Assembly (NCBI GenBank): GCA_964568825.1
Contig: CAZMSA010000041.1
Span: 1-23,187, forward strand
Direction of reading: 5' to 3'
Source of the DNA: CAVVDT01 sp964568825
Lineage (GTDB): Bacteria > Pseudomonadota > Alphaproteobacteria > Rhizobiales > Aestuariivirgaceae
Length of the DNA: 23,187 nt
Part shown: piece by piece, positions 16,227 to 23,187 of the stretch
How positions within the stretch are numbered: the stretch's first letter is position 1
Layout of the letters: every line of letters starts with the position of its first letter
Made by a program: the position numbers and the translations under genes
The notes under the pieces: generated by a model
Database searches by the model: none
What the model was told of the DNA's origin: nothing
What the model saw: only the letters and a program-made list of their open reading frames with translations

Positions 16227-16327
16227 GGGTGCTCCAAGCATCGAATCCATCGCATCATATAGCCCCTCGACCGGTGCGCGCCAGATCGTTGCGGCAATTA
16301 ATATGGTGACAGACCGTCAGGGATGGA

Positions 16328-16671
16328 AAATGAGTGGCGGGCTTCTGTTGCCAGGTGCCCGCCGAACCCCGCCTGCAGCGGCTAAGCTACAGGGCTTGAT
16401 TTTCGGCTAATCGCACTGCGTTAAGCAGCGAGAGCAACCGGAGCATAGTTGTCATTCGCAACTATTGTTCGGCCCGATAACGGCGGAACCATGCCGAGCG
16501 AAAGCCCACCCTTTACACCCTCGTCGATCCTGTTTCACCCCCAGCAAAAACCGCCTGGTGGTGCCACCATCCGAGCCAAGCGGCTTGTGGTGGAGGTGCC
16601 GGGTACCGCCCCCGGGTCCGATAGGTTTATTGCGATGACCATTTATCGCCATATCCGGCCCGAAGACCGGC
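16328..16671 (-). ncRNA. ssrA: tmRNA, circularly permuted two-piece type
   Basis: Read on the minus strand, the acceptor piece comes first (about 16671 to 16588) with a T stem CCGGG/CCCGG, the acceptor strand CACCTCC and a 3' ACCA. A 45-base segment (16587-16543) would be removed. The coding piece then begins GGGGGTGAAACAGG at 16542; GGGGGTG pairs with CACCTCC with one G-U. The tag frame runs 16459 to 16421 and encodes ANDNYAPVALAA then TAA. A 7-bp hairpin (GGCGGGC/GCCCGCC, 16363-16357 with 16342-16336) followed by TTTT closes the gene. Order and processing match the permuted tmRNAs of alphaproteobacteria. tmRNA rescues stalled ribosomes and marks the product for ClpXP. Exact ends are estimates. 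Confidence 0.95.
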
Positions 16672-16677
16672 ACCATG

Positions 16678-16705
16678 AATATAGGTGAAACGACGGGATT
16701 TGAAA
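16678..16705 (-). promoter_or_regulatory. Probable tmRNA promoter
   Basis: On the minus strand, TTTCAA (16705 to 16700), a 16-base spacer and TATATT (16683 to 16678) precede the tmRNA. A start seven bases after the -10 element falls at about 16671, close to the predicted 5' end of the acceptor piece. The divergent thyA promoter should lie in the adjoining 16706-16790; TTGCCA at 16745-16750 is the only -35-like match I see there, with a poor -10 (TACGGG) 17 bases later. Confidence 0.5.
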
Positions 16706-16803
16706 GGGGAAGGGCGGGTTATGGCGAACGAATCCTGTAAGCTGTTGCCAAGCTGGAGATCAGGGCTTACGGGCATGGCGGAATCGGGCCATCATCGAAG
16801 ACC

Positions 16804-17598
16804 ATGAAACAGTATCTCGATCTCATGCGCCGGGTACGCGAGACGGGCGTCGCCAAGGACGACCGTACCGGCACAGGAACGCTCTCGGTATTCGGCCACC
16901 AGATGCGCTTCGATCTGGCGGAAGGGTTTCCGCTCATCACCACCAAGCGGCTGCATCTCAAGTCGATCATCCATGAGCTGCTGTGGTTCCTCAAGGGCGA
17001 TACCAATATCGCCTATCTGAAGGAAAACGGCGTTTCCATCTGGGACGAGTGGGCGGATGAAAGGGGTGACCTCGGCCCGGTCTACGGGGCGCAATGGCGC
17101 TCGTGGCCGGCCCGTGACGGTGGAACGATCGACCAGATCGCCGACGTGGTGGAGCGCATCAAGAAGACCCCGGACTCGCGCCGCCTGATCGTCACCGCCT
17201 GGAATCCGGCCGACGTCGAGGCCATGGCGCTGCCGCCATGCCATTGCCTGTTCCAGTTCTGGGTGGCAGAGGGACGGCTTTCGTGCCAGCTTTATCAACG
17301 CTCGGCCGACATTTTCCTCGGAGTGCCTTTCAATATTGCATCCTACGCCTTGCTTACCCACATGATGGCGCACGTGACCGGGTTGAAGGCGGGTGCATTC
17401 ATCCACACGCTGGGCGATGCACATCTTTACCGCAATCATCTCGAGCAAGCAGATCAGCAACTTATGCGCGAGCCCCTGCCGCTGCCGCGGCTGGTTCTCA
17501 GGCGCGACGTCGACACCATCGACGGCTTCAGCTACGAGGATTTCGAAATCGTGAATTACCAGGCCCACCCCCATATCAAGGCCCCGGTGGCGGTATGA
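16804..17598 (+). CDS. thyA: Thymidylate synthase
   Basis: A 264-residue cytoplasmic enzyme, exactly the length of E. coli ThyA. It methylates dUMP to dTMP using 5,10-methylene-tetrahydrofolate and releases dihydrofolate. The active-site cysteine is C146 in LPPCHCLFQF; phosphate-binding R21 (DDRTGTGT), R126 and R127 (DSRRLIV) are in place, as are the dUMP contacts in QRSADIFLGVPFNIASY and HTLGDAHLY. GAAG three bases before the ATG is a modest ribosome binding site. A GNAT gene overlaps its stop (ATGA), and folA, which recycles the dihydrofolate, is the second gene downstream. The tmRNA gene is divergent from it. Confidence 0.98.
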   Translation: MKQYLDLMRRVRETGVAKDDRTGTGTLSVFGHQMRFDLAEGFPLITTKRLHLKSIIHELLWFLKGDTNIAYLKENGVSIWDEWADERGDLGPVYGAQWRSWPARDGGTIDQIADVVERIKKTPDSRRLIVTAWNPADVEAMALPPCHCLFQFWVAEGRLSCQLYQRSADIFLGVPFNIASYALLTHMMAHVTGLKAGAFIHTLGDAHLYRNHLEQADQQLMREPLPLPRLVLRRDVDTIDGFSYEDFEIVNYQAHPHIKAPVAV

Positions 17599-18098
17599 GC
17601 CTCGTCATCCGACCCGCCCGCCCCGGCGATGCCGCGGCCATCAGCGATTTCATCCGCAAGCTCGCCGAATACGAAGGCCTGCTCGATGAAGTGGAGGCGA
17701 ACGAGGCACATGTCGCGTCGGCCCTGTTTGCGCCGGACCCGAAGGTCTTCGCCGATATTGCCGAGTGGAACGGCGTACCGGCAGGTTTCGCCTTGTGGTT
17801 CTACAACTTTTCCACTTTTCGCGGCCGTCACGGCATCTACCTGGAAGACCTGTTCGTGGAACCTGGCTTGCGCGGGCGCGGCATCGGCAAGGCGTTGCTG
17901 GCCGGCCTGGCGCGGCGCTGCGTGGAAGAGGGGCTTGGCCGGCTCGACTGGTGGGTGCTCCACTGGAACGAGGCGACCATTGATTTCTACCGGGCGCTGG
18001 GGGCGGAAGCCATGGCCGACTGGACGGTGTTCCGGCTGACCGGCAAGGCGCTCGAGCGGCTTGGCAGCGACGAGGACGACAGCGGCGGCGAGATCTGA
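17595..18098 (+). CDS. GNAT-family N-acetyltransferase
   Basis: A 167-residue protein with a single GNAT domain, which transfers an acetyl group from acetyl-CoA to an amine. The acetyl-CoA pyrophosphate loop is GLRGRGIGKALL (91-102), preceded by the strand IYLEDLFVEP (81-90); WNEATIDFYRALGAE (124-138) is the usual C-terminal motif. EYEGLLDEVEAN near the start and the DWTVFRLTG end resemble diamine acetyltransferase-like (SSAT-type) members, but the substrate is not determined. I place the start at ATG 17595, which overlaps the thyA stop; the frame is open upstream inside thyA but there it has no conserved sequence. The acidic tail (DEDDSGGE) is unusual. Its place between thyA and folA suggests shared transcription rather than a proven shared pathway. 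Confidence 0.88.
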   Translation: MSLVIRPARPGDAAAISDFIRKLAEYEGLLDEVEANEAHVASALFAPDPKVFADIAEWNGVPAGFALWFYNFSTFRGRHGIYLEDLFVEPGLRGRGIGKALLAGLARRCVEEGLGRLDWWVLHWNEATIDFYRALGAEAMADWTVFRLTGKALERLGSDEDDSGGEI

Positions 18099-18308
18099 GC
18101 GGGCTGGCCGTCTGCAACCGTGATTCTCAACAGACCCTAAGATAACCCTTGAGCAGGACTGCGAAGCATCCCACAATCCTCCCAGGGGATGGACGGGCGC
18201 TGCGAATCAACGGCCGGGGGCAGGATCGGTCGGCGGCATGTGCCGTGGAATTCGGGAGGCCCAGGTGGCGTCACGGCGCCGCCACGGCCGGGAGCGGGAA
18301 GACTGAGA

Positions 18309-18848
18309 ATGCGGATCTCACTGGTTGTTGCGGCGTCACGCAACGGCGTTATCGGCCTGCGTAACGAATTGCCGTGGAAGCTTCCGTCGGACCTCAAGCG
18401 GTTCAAGAAACTCACCCTGCGCCATCCGGTGATCATGGGCCGGCATACCTATGAGAGTATCGGCCAGCCGCTCGTCGACCGCGACAACATCGTGGTGACA
18501 CGGCGCGAAATCATCGACAACCCGCAGGTCTACACCGTCAACTCCGTCGAGGAGGCCCTGGCGCTGGCTGAACGCTTCGCCAAGCGGCGGCGCAAGGAAG
18601 AGATCATGGTGATCGGCGGCGGCCAGATCTATGACCAGATCCGCCCCAAGGCGACGCGCATTTATCTGACGCGGGTCGATATGGACGTCGAGGGCGATAC
18701 CTTCTTCCGCGATCCCGATCTTTCGCGCTGGGCCGAGGTCGAGCGCAAGGAAATGCAGCCGGGCCCTGGCGATTCGGCCGCCTGCACCTTCATCACCCTC
18801 GACCGGACGCGGCCTGCACCGTCCGCCACGCCGCCCGAAGAGGCGTGA
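18309..18848 (+). CDS. folA: Dihydrofolate reductase
   Basis: A 179-residue cytoplasmic enzyme that reduces dihydrofolate to tetrahydrofolate with NADPH, the partner reaction of ThyA and the target of trimethoprim. Landmarks are NGVIGLRNELPWKLPSDL (12-29, with D28 at the place of the catalytic Asp27 of E. coli), VIMGRHTYESIG, and IMVIGGGQIYDQ for NADPH binding; VEGDTFF lies near the end. It is about 20 residues longer than E. coli FolA, through an inserted stretch AERFAKRRRKEE and a tail TRPAPSATPPEEA. The frame is open upstream to 18189, but conserved sequence starts at ATG 18309. The 210 bases before it, after the GNAT stop, hold nothing I recognise. Its stop overlaps the next gene by one base. 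Confidence 0.96.
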   Translation: MRISLVVAASRNGVIGLRNELPWKLPSDLKRFKKLTLRHPVIMGRHTYESIGQPLVDRDNIVVTRREIIDNPQVYTVNSVEEALALAERFAKRRRKEEIMVIGGGQIYDQIRPKATRIYLTRVDMDVEGDTFFRDPDLSRWAEVERKEMQPGPGDSAACTFITLDRTRPAPSATPPEEA

Positions 18849-20137
18849 TGGCGGTCACACGCGACCCGCAGGTGGTGATTGTCGGGGCGGGGGCCGCCGG
18901 CATCGGTGCCGGGCTGGCCCTGCTCAAGGCCGGCGTGCCGTTCGTCATCCTCGAAGCCAAGGACCGGGTGGGCGGCAGGGCCTACAGCGAGGCGGCGAGC
19001 CTCGGCCATTTGTGGGACCATGGCTGCCACTGGTTCCATTCGGCCGACCAGAACCCCTTGAGGACGATCGCGGATCGTCTCGGCCATGGCTATGCGGCGC
19101 GCCAGGAGGGCGCGACCATGCCGATGTTCGCGCATGGCCGCTGGGACATGGAGTCCTCCGCGCGGCTCAAGGTGTGGGACTACCTCGATCGCGTGGCCGC
19201 CTCCGGGCGCGATGTGCCCGCAAGCGATTTTCTCGTCGACGGCGATCCGCTCCAGCCGGTGTTGCGCCACTGGATGAAGCTCATGACCTCGACCGAGCCG
19301 GAAGAGGTCTCCGCCCTCGATTACGGCCGCTATGACGACACCCAAATCAACCTCAAGGTGCGCGACGGCTACGGGGCCCTGCTGGCGCGGCTGGCCGGGG
19401 CGTTGCCGATCGTCCTCAACGCGCCGGTGAGCTGGATTGCCGAGGCGGGAACCCGCATGCGGGTGGAAACGCCGACCGGCATCATTGCCACCGAGCAGGT
19501 GATCGTTACCGCCTCGATCAATGTCCTCAACGCGGGGACCATCCGCTTCAGTCCGGGCCTGCCGATGGCGTTCCGCGACGCGCTGGCGGCGGTGCCGTGC
19601 GGGACCTACGAGAAGATGGCGGTGGCGGTGAGCGATGAAACCTTCTCCGAATTCGGCCGCAGTGGCTGCGAGATTGTCGATCCCGAAGGCTCAGAGCCGC
19701 TCAACATGGAGATCTCACCCTTCGGTCGTCCCATCGCCATAGGTCACATCGCCGGCCATTTCGCTCGTGACATCGTTGCGGCGGGCGATGAGGCGCGCAT
19801 CGATTTCTTCATCGAAAAGCTCGTCGCAGCCTTCGGGGCCGGTATTCGGGGCAAGATAACGGCCAGCGCCACCACCGGGTGGACGCTCGACCCGTTCATC
19901 CGCGGCGGCTATGCCTCGGCCCGGCCGGGCAAAGCGGAGGCGCGGGTGGAAATAATCGAGGCCGATCTCGGGGCGCTGCACTTTGCCGGGGAGGCCTTCC
20001 ATCTGAGCGCCAACGCCACCGCCCACGGGGCGTTCCTGTCGGGGCAGGCGGCGGCGCTGAAAGCGGCAAGGGAGCTTGGACGGACGGTGGGCGAGGCCGA
20101 TCCGACCTGGCTGCCGGCGGAAATCCTGACGCAATGA
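18848..20137 (+). CDS. FAD-dependent oxidoreductase, flavin amine oxidase-like
   Basis: A 429-residue flavoprotein. The N-terminal Rossmann motif is VVIVGAGAAGIGAG (9-22), followed by ILEAKDRVGGRA (34-45), the hallmark of the monoamine oxidase/phytoene desaturase group. FAGEAFHLSANATAHGAF (about 379-396) is the C-terminal FAD contact typical of amine oxidases. The oxidised substrate (amine, polyamine or amino acid) is unknown; no signal peptide is seen. ATG 18848 shares one base with the folA stop (TGATG), with GAAGAGG at 18837-18843 as ribosome binding site; a GTG at 18845 is the alternative. The tight overlap puts it in the folA transcript. It seems unusual behind folA, where many relatives have hflK and hflC. 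Confidence 0.85.
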   Translation: MAVTRDPQVVIVGAGAAGIGAGLALLKAGVPFVILEAKDRVGGRAYSEAASLGHLWDHGCHWFHSADQNPLRTIADRLGHGYAARQEGATMPMFAHGRWDMESSARLKVWDYLDRVAASGRDVPASDFLVDGDPLQPVLRHWMKLMTSTEPEEVSALDYGRYDDTQINLKVRDGYGALLARLAGALPIVLNAPVSWIAEAGTRMRVETPTGIIATEQVIVTASINVLNAGTIRFSPGLPMAFRDALAAVPCGTYEKMAVAVSDETFSEFGRSGCEIVDPEGSEPLNMEISPFGRPIAIGHIAGHFARDIVAAGDEARIDFFIEKLVAAFGAGIRGKITASATTGWTLDPFIRGGYASARPGKAEARVEIIEADLGALHFAGEAFHLSANATAHGAFLSGQAAALKAARELGRTVGEADPTWLPAEILTQ

Positions 20138-20214
20138 ATGATTGGTGATTTGCCGCCGGGCGGGCGTTGGGGCTAGATAACCTCGCCCATGCCGGGCCGG
20201 GAGTATCGTTTCCC

Positions 20215-21612
20215 ATGTCCACGCCATCGCCGGTCTATCACAATGTGCTGGAGGCCATCGGCAACACGCCGCTTTATGAGGTCACGCGCCTCGATACCGG
20301 CAAGTGCCACTTGTTCCTCAAGCTGGAGAACCAGAATCCCGGCGGCTCGATCAAGGACCGTATCGGGCGTTCGATGATCGAGGCCGCCGAGCATGAGGAA
20401 AAGATCAGGCCCGGGGACACCCTGATCGAGGCGACCGCCGGCAATACCGGCATCGGCCTGGCGCTGGTGGCGCGCCAGAAAGGCTACCGGCTCGTCATCG
20501 TGGTGCCCGACAAGATGGCGCAGGAAAAGGTCTTTCACCTGAAGGCCATGGGTGCCGAGGTCCACATCACCCGCTCCGATGTCGGCAAGGGGCACCCGGA
20601 CTACTATCAGGACGTGGCGGCGCGCATGGCGGCCGAAAACGGCTGGTTCTTCGTTAACCAGTTCGGCAACCCGGCCAACCCGCAGGCGCATGAGATGACA
20701 ACCGGTCCGGAGATTTTCGCGCAGATGGGCGCCATAGGCCTGAGCGTCGATGCCGTGGTGTGCGGGGTGGGCTCGGGCGGCACCCTGACCGGGCTTGCAC
20801 GCTTCTTCGCCAAGGCCTCGCCCGATGCCGAAATGGTGCTGGCCGACCCGGAGGGCTCGATCCTTGCCGGCTATGTCAAGACCGGCGAGCTGCCCACCGA
20901 TGTCGGCTCGTGGATGGTGGAGGGGATCGGGGAAGATTTCCTGCCGCCCGTCCTCGATCTGTCGCGGGTCAATTGCGCCTATTCCATCCCCGACAGCGAG
21001 GCGTTCCAGACGGCGCGGGCGCTGTTGCAGGAAGAAGGCATTCTGGCGGGCTCGTCATCGGGCACGCTGATCGCGGCGGCCCTGCGCCATGCCCGGGCGC
21101 AGAAAGAACCACGCAACATCGTCAGCTTCGTGTGCGACAGCGGCAACAAGTACCTGTCGAAGATGTTCAACGACTACTGGATGATCGACAACGGCTTCAT
21201 CCACCCGCCCGAGCGCGGCGACCTGCGCGACCTGATCGCCAGGAAGCATGCCGAGCACCAGACGGTGACCATCAAGGCCGATACGCCGGTCGAACAGGCC
21301 TACAGGCAGATGAAGCTCTACGACATCTCGCAACTGCCGGTGCTGGATGACCAGCAAAAGCTGGTAGGCATCCTCGATGAGGAGGACCTGCTGCTGCATG
21401 TCTACAGTTGCGGCTGCTTCACCGGGGTGGCCGGCGACGTCATGGCGCGCGATCTCAGGACGGTCGGCCCGGATGCGTCGCTCGACAGGGTGTTGCTGCT
21501 GTTGACCAAGGGCATGGTGGTGCCGGTGGTGAGCGACAAGGGCTTTCACGGCATCATCACCAAGATCGATGTGCTCAACCATCTCAGGCTGCATGCGCAG
21601 TCGAAAAAATGA
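20215..21612 (+). CDS. Cystathionine beta-synthase with C-terminal CBS domain pair
   Basis: A 465-residue PLP enzyme that condenses serine and homocysteine to cystathionine, the first step of reverse transsulfuration. The fold-type II core covers about 1-330: NPGGSIKDRIG (41-51) holds the PLP lysine K47, EATAGNTGIGLA is the substrate loop, and CGVGSGGTLTGLARF binds the PLP phosphate. Two CBS repeats follow, at about 343-400 (TIKADTPVEQAYRQM and on) and 409-462 (RTVGPDASLDRVLLLL and on). There is no N-terminal haem-binding segment as in the mammalian enzyme. A serine- or O-phosphoserine-specific cysteine synthase with CBS domains is the alternative, but the lyase gene directly downstream favours this call. 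ATG 20215 has GGGAG about 11 bases upstream. Its stop is 14 bases before the chosen start of the next gene. Confidence 0.88.
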   Translation: MSTPSPVYHNVLEAIGNTPLYEVTRLDTGKCHLFLKLENQNPGGSIKDRIGRSMIEAAEHEEKIRPGDTLIEATAGNTGIGLALVARQKGYRLVIVVPDKMAQEKVFHLKAMGAEVHITRSDVGKGHPDYYQDVAARMAAENGWFFVNQFGNPANPQAHEMTTGPEIFAQMGAIGLSVDAVVCGVGSGGTLTGLARFFAKASPDAEMVLADPEGSILAGYVKTGELPTDVGSWMVEGIGEDFLPPVLDLSRVNCAYSIPDSEAFQTARALLQEEGILAGSSSGTLIAAALRHARAQKEPRNIVSFVCDSGNKYLSKMFNDYWMIDNGFIHPPERGDLRDLIARKHAEHQTVTIKADTPVEQAYRQMKLYDISQLPVLDDQQKLVGILDEEDLLLHVYSCGCFTGVAGDVMARDLRTVGPDASLDRVLLLLTKGMVVPVVSDKGFHGIITKIDVLNHLRLHAQSKK

Positions 21613-21626
21613 AAGACAGGGGCTTC

Positions 21627-22799
21627 ATGACGAAAAAGAAGAATCGCCAGGGCTTTGCCACCCGCGCCATCCACGCCGGGCAGGGGCCGGACCCCACCAC
21701 CGGGGCCATCATGACACCCATCTACGCCACCTCGACCTACGTGCAGGAGAGCCCCGGACGGCACAAGGGCTATGAATATTCAAGGTCCGGCAATCCCACC
21801 CGGCAGGCGCTGGAAGACTGCATGGCGGATCTGGAGAACGGCGCATTGGGCCTCGCCTTCGCCTCGGGACTGGCGGCGGAAGCGGCAATCCTCGAACTCA
21901 ACGATTCCGGCGCCCATGTGGTCGCCGGCGATGATCTTTATGGCGGCACCTACCGGCTTCTGGAGAACGTGCGCAAGCGTTCGGCGGGCCTCGACGTCAC
22001 TTTCGTCGACCTCTCGGATCCGGCCGGCGTCGAAGCCGCGGTGCGCCCCGATACCCGCATGTTGTGGATCGAGACGCCGACCAATCCGCTGCTCAAGATC
22101 GCCGACCTGGAGGCGCTGGCCGATATCGGGCGGCGCCACAGCCTCATTACCGTGTGCGACAACACCTTTTGCTCGCCTTTCGTGCAGCGCCCGCTCGACC
22201 ACGGCATCGATATCGCCTTTCATTCCGCCACCAAGTATCTCAACGGCCATTCCGACGTGGTGGCGGGTATCGCGGTGGTGTCGGCTCATAGCGCCCATGA
22301 CAGGCTGGGCGAACGGCTCAAATACCTGCAGAATGCCGCCGGCGGGATATTGGGGCCGTTCGATGCCTTCCTGGTGCTACGCTCGCTGAAGACCTTGCCG
22401 GTGCGCATGCAGCGCCACTCAGCCAATGCGGCCATCATCGCCGACTGGCTGAGCCGCCATGCCAAGGTGGAAAAGGTCTATTATCCCGGCCTTCAAAGCC
22501 ATCCCGGCCATGCCGTCGCCAAACGCCAGATGCATGGCTTCGGTGGCATGGTGACGGCGGTGCTGGCGGGGGGGCTGGAGGCGGCCAAGCGTTTCCTCGA
22601 ACGCACCGAGCTGTTTTCGCTGGCGGAAAGCCTCGGCGGGGTGGAAAGCCTCATCGAGCATCCCGCCATCATGACCCACGCTACCATCCCGGCCGAGAGC
22701 AGAGAGCGCATCGGCATCGTCGACGGCCTGGTCAGGCTGTCGGTGGGGATCGAGGACGTGGACGACCTCATCGCCGACCTGCAACAGGCGCTGGCTTGA
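21627..22799 (+). CDS. Cystathionine gamma-lyase (Cys/Met metabolism PLP enzyme)
   Basis: A 390-residue fold-type I PLP enzyme. The PLP lysine is K203 in SATKYLNGHSDVVAG; YEYSRSGNPTR (49-59), VVAGDDLYGGTYRL and DNTFCSPFVQRPLDHG are family landmarks. SLAESLGGVESLIEHPAIMTH matches gamma-lyases, including the Glu before Ser that in human gamma-lyase shapes reaction choice. It would split cystathionine into cysteine, 2-oxobutyrate and ammonia, completing the route begun by the beta-synthase gene just upstream. Cystathionine gamma-synthase or methionine gamma-lyase are the alternatives. I chose ATG 21627 because AGGGG lies four bases before it; an in-frame ATG at 21609 overlaps the preceding stop but has only an A-run upstream. 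Confidence 0.87.
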   Translation: MTKKKNRQGFATRAIHAGQGPDPTTGAIMTPIYATSTYVQESPGRHKGYEYSRSGNPTRQALEDCMADLENGALGLAFASGLAAEAAILELNDSGAHVVAGDDLYGGTYRLLENVRKRSAGLDVTFVDLSDPAGVEAAVRPDTRMLWIETPTNPLLKIADLEALADIGRRHSLITVCDNTFCSPFVQRPLDHGIDIAFHSATKYLNGHSDVVAGIAVVSAHSAHDRLGERLKYLQNAAGGILGPFDAFLVLRSLKTLPVRMQRHSANAAIIADWLSRHAKVEKVYYPGLQSHPGHAVAKRQMHGFGGMVTAVLAGGLEAAKRFLERTELFSLAESLGGVESLIEHPAIMTHATIPAESRERIGIVDGLVRLSVGIEDVDDLIADLQQALA

Positions 22800-22877
22800 G
22801 GCTTTGGGGTTGAGCATCGTTGCGAGGCCTGCCAGACTGCGGCCACGCCAAGCATCGAACCAGGGAGTAGCATTCGC

Positions 22878-23187
22878 ATGAAGACACGTGCCGCCGTCGC
22901 CTTCAAGGCCGCAAAACCGCTGGAAATCGTCGAAGTCGATCTTGAAGGCCCGAAGGCCGGTGAAGTGCTGGTTGAGGTGAAGGCAACCGGCATCTGCCAC
23001 ACCGACGAGTTCACCCTGTCGGGCGCCGATCCGGAGGGCCTGTTCCCGGCCATTCTCGGCCATGAGGGCGCCGGCGTGGTGCTCGAGGTGGGCCCCGGCG
23101 TGACCTCGCTGAAAGCCGGTGACCACGTCATTCCGCTCTATACGCCGGAATGCCGCGAGTGCGAGTACTGCCTCAACCCCAAGACCA
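22878..23187 (+). CDS. S-(hydroxymethyl)glutathione dehydrogenase / class III alcohol dehydrogenase (partial, cut by window end)
   Basis: The first 103 codons of a zinc-dependent, medium-chain alcohol dehydrogenase. MKTRAAVAFKAAKPLEIVEV is the usual start of the class III group. ATGICHTDEFTLSGADPEGL carries the first catalytic zinc ligand (Cys) and GHEGAGVVLEVGPGV the second (His); TPECRECEYCLNPKT begins the four-cysteine structural zinc site. The 'SGADPEG' stretch is typical of the glutathione-dependent formaldehyde dehydrogenase, which with NAD oxidises S-hydroxymethylglutathione. AGGGAG lies about ten bases before the ATG. It follows the gamma-lyase by 78 bases on the same strand. The NAD-binding half lies outside the window. 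Confidence 0.92.
   Translation, partial: MKTRAAVAFKAAKPLEIVEVDLEGPKAGEVLVEVKATGICHTDEFTLSGADPEGLFPAILGHEGAGVVLEVGPGVTSLKAGDHVIPLYTPECRECEYCLNPKT

Noticed and set aside
16452..16688. Open frames of 74-79 codons on both strands at the tmRNA locus.
   Set aside because: They run through the tmRNA gene, whose structure and tag frame explain the sequence.
20138..20214. Possible SAM or other sulfur-linked riboswitch before cystathionine beta-synthase.
   Set aside because: The gap is only 77 bases and shows no conserved riboswitch core.
22419..23126. Minus-strand open frames of over 200 codons across the gamma-lyase and dehydrogenase genes.
   Set aside because: Both plus-strand genes are clearly conserved and the minus-strand peptides have no recognisable domain.

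Overview
The window reads as ordinary chromosome from a GC-rich alphaproteobacterium, most likely of the order Hyphomicrobiales (Rhizobiales); I cannot fix the genus. Support comes from a circularly permuted, two-piece-type tmRNA gene with an ANDN-type tag, an alphaproteobacterial SspB, a fumC-DUF4169-ribbon-helix-helix operon, a GTTC-N7-GTTC LexA-type box, and dispersed palindromes of the 'PGLDPGIH' and 'CCGAAAAGTGG' kinds that are common in that order. I see no transposase, phage gene, integrase, CRISPR array, tRNA or rRNA.

Layout. Bases 1-83 hold the end of a chorismate mutase gene. A CNT-type nucleoside transporter (96-1355) and a ClC chloride channel/transporter with CBS domains (1608-3422) follow on the plus strand. 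A hot-dog thioesterase (3444-3935, minus) is divergent from a plus-strand pair: a D-lactate dehydrogenase-like FAD enzyme (4060-5457) and a large AsmA-type envelope protein (5485-9285). On the minus strand comes the operon fumC (start 11090), DUF4169 (start 9694) and a ribbon-helix-helix protein (start 9519). Upstream of fumC lies about 1.1 kb without a convincing protein gene. It holds a promoter overlapped by a perfect alphaproteobacterial SOS box and firing towards fumC, a terminator-like inverted repeat about 0.3 kb downstream of it, and two tandem 220-bp copies of a palindromic intergenic repeat. A CPA2 antiporter, a PHP-family metallohydrolase, mepA, sspB and ssrA (tmRNA) follow, all on the minus strand. 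From 16804 everything is plus strand: thyA, a GNAT acetyltransferase, folA, a flavin amine oxidase-like protein, cystathionine beta-synthase, cystathionine gamma-lyase, and the start of a glutathione-dependent formaldehyde dehydrogenase cut by the window end.

How the genes work together. ThyA consumes methylene-tetrahydrofolate and releases dihydrofolate, which FolA reduces again; a GNAT gene sits between them with an ATGA overlap to thyA. The beta-synthase/gamma-lyase pair makes a reverse transsulfuration route from homocysteine to cysteine, and cysteine feeds the glutathione used by the formaldehyde dehydrogenase next door. tmRNA adds the degradation tag that SspB hands to ClpXP, and the two genes are immediate neighbours.

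The most interesting non-routine signal is the SOS-box promoter at 11612-11645 and the structured region it would transcribe. I found no evident new defence or mobile system; most of the window is housekeeping sequence.
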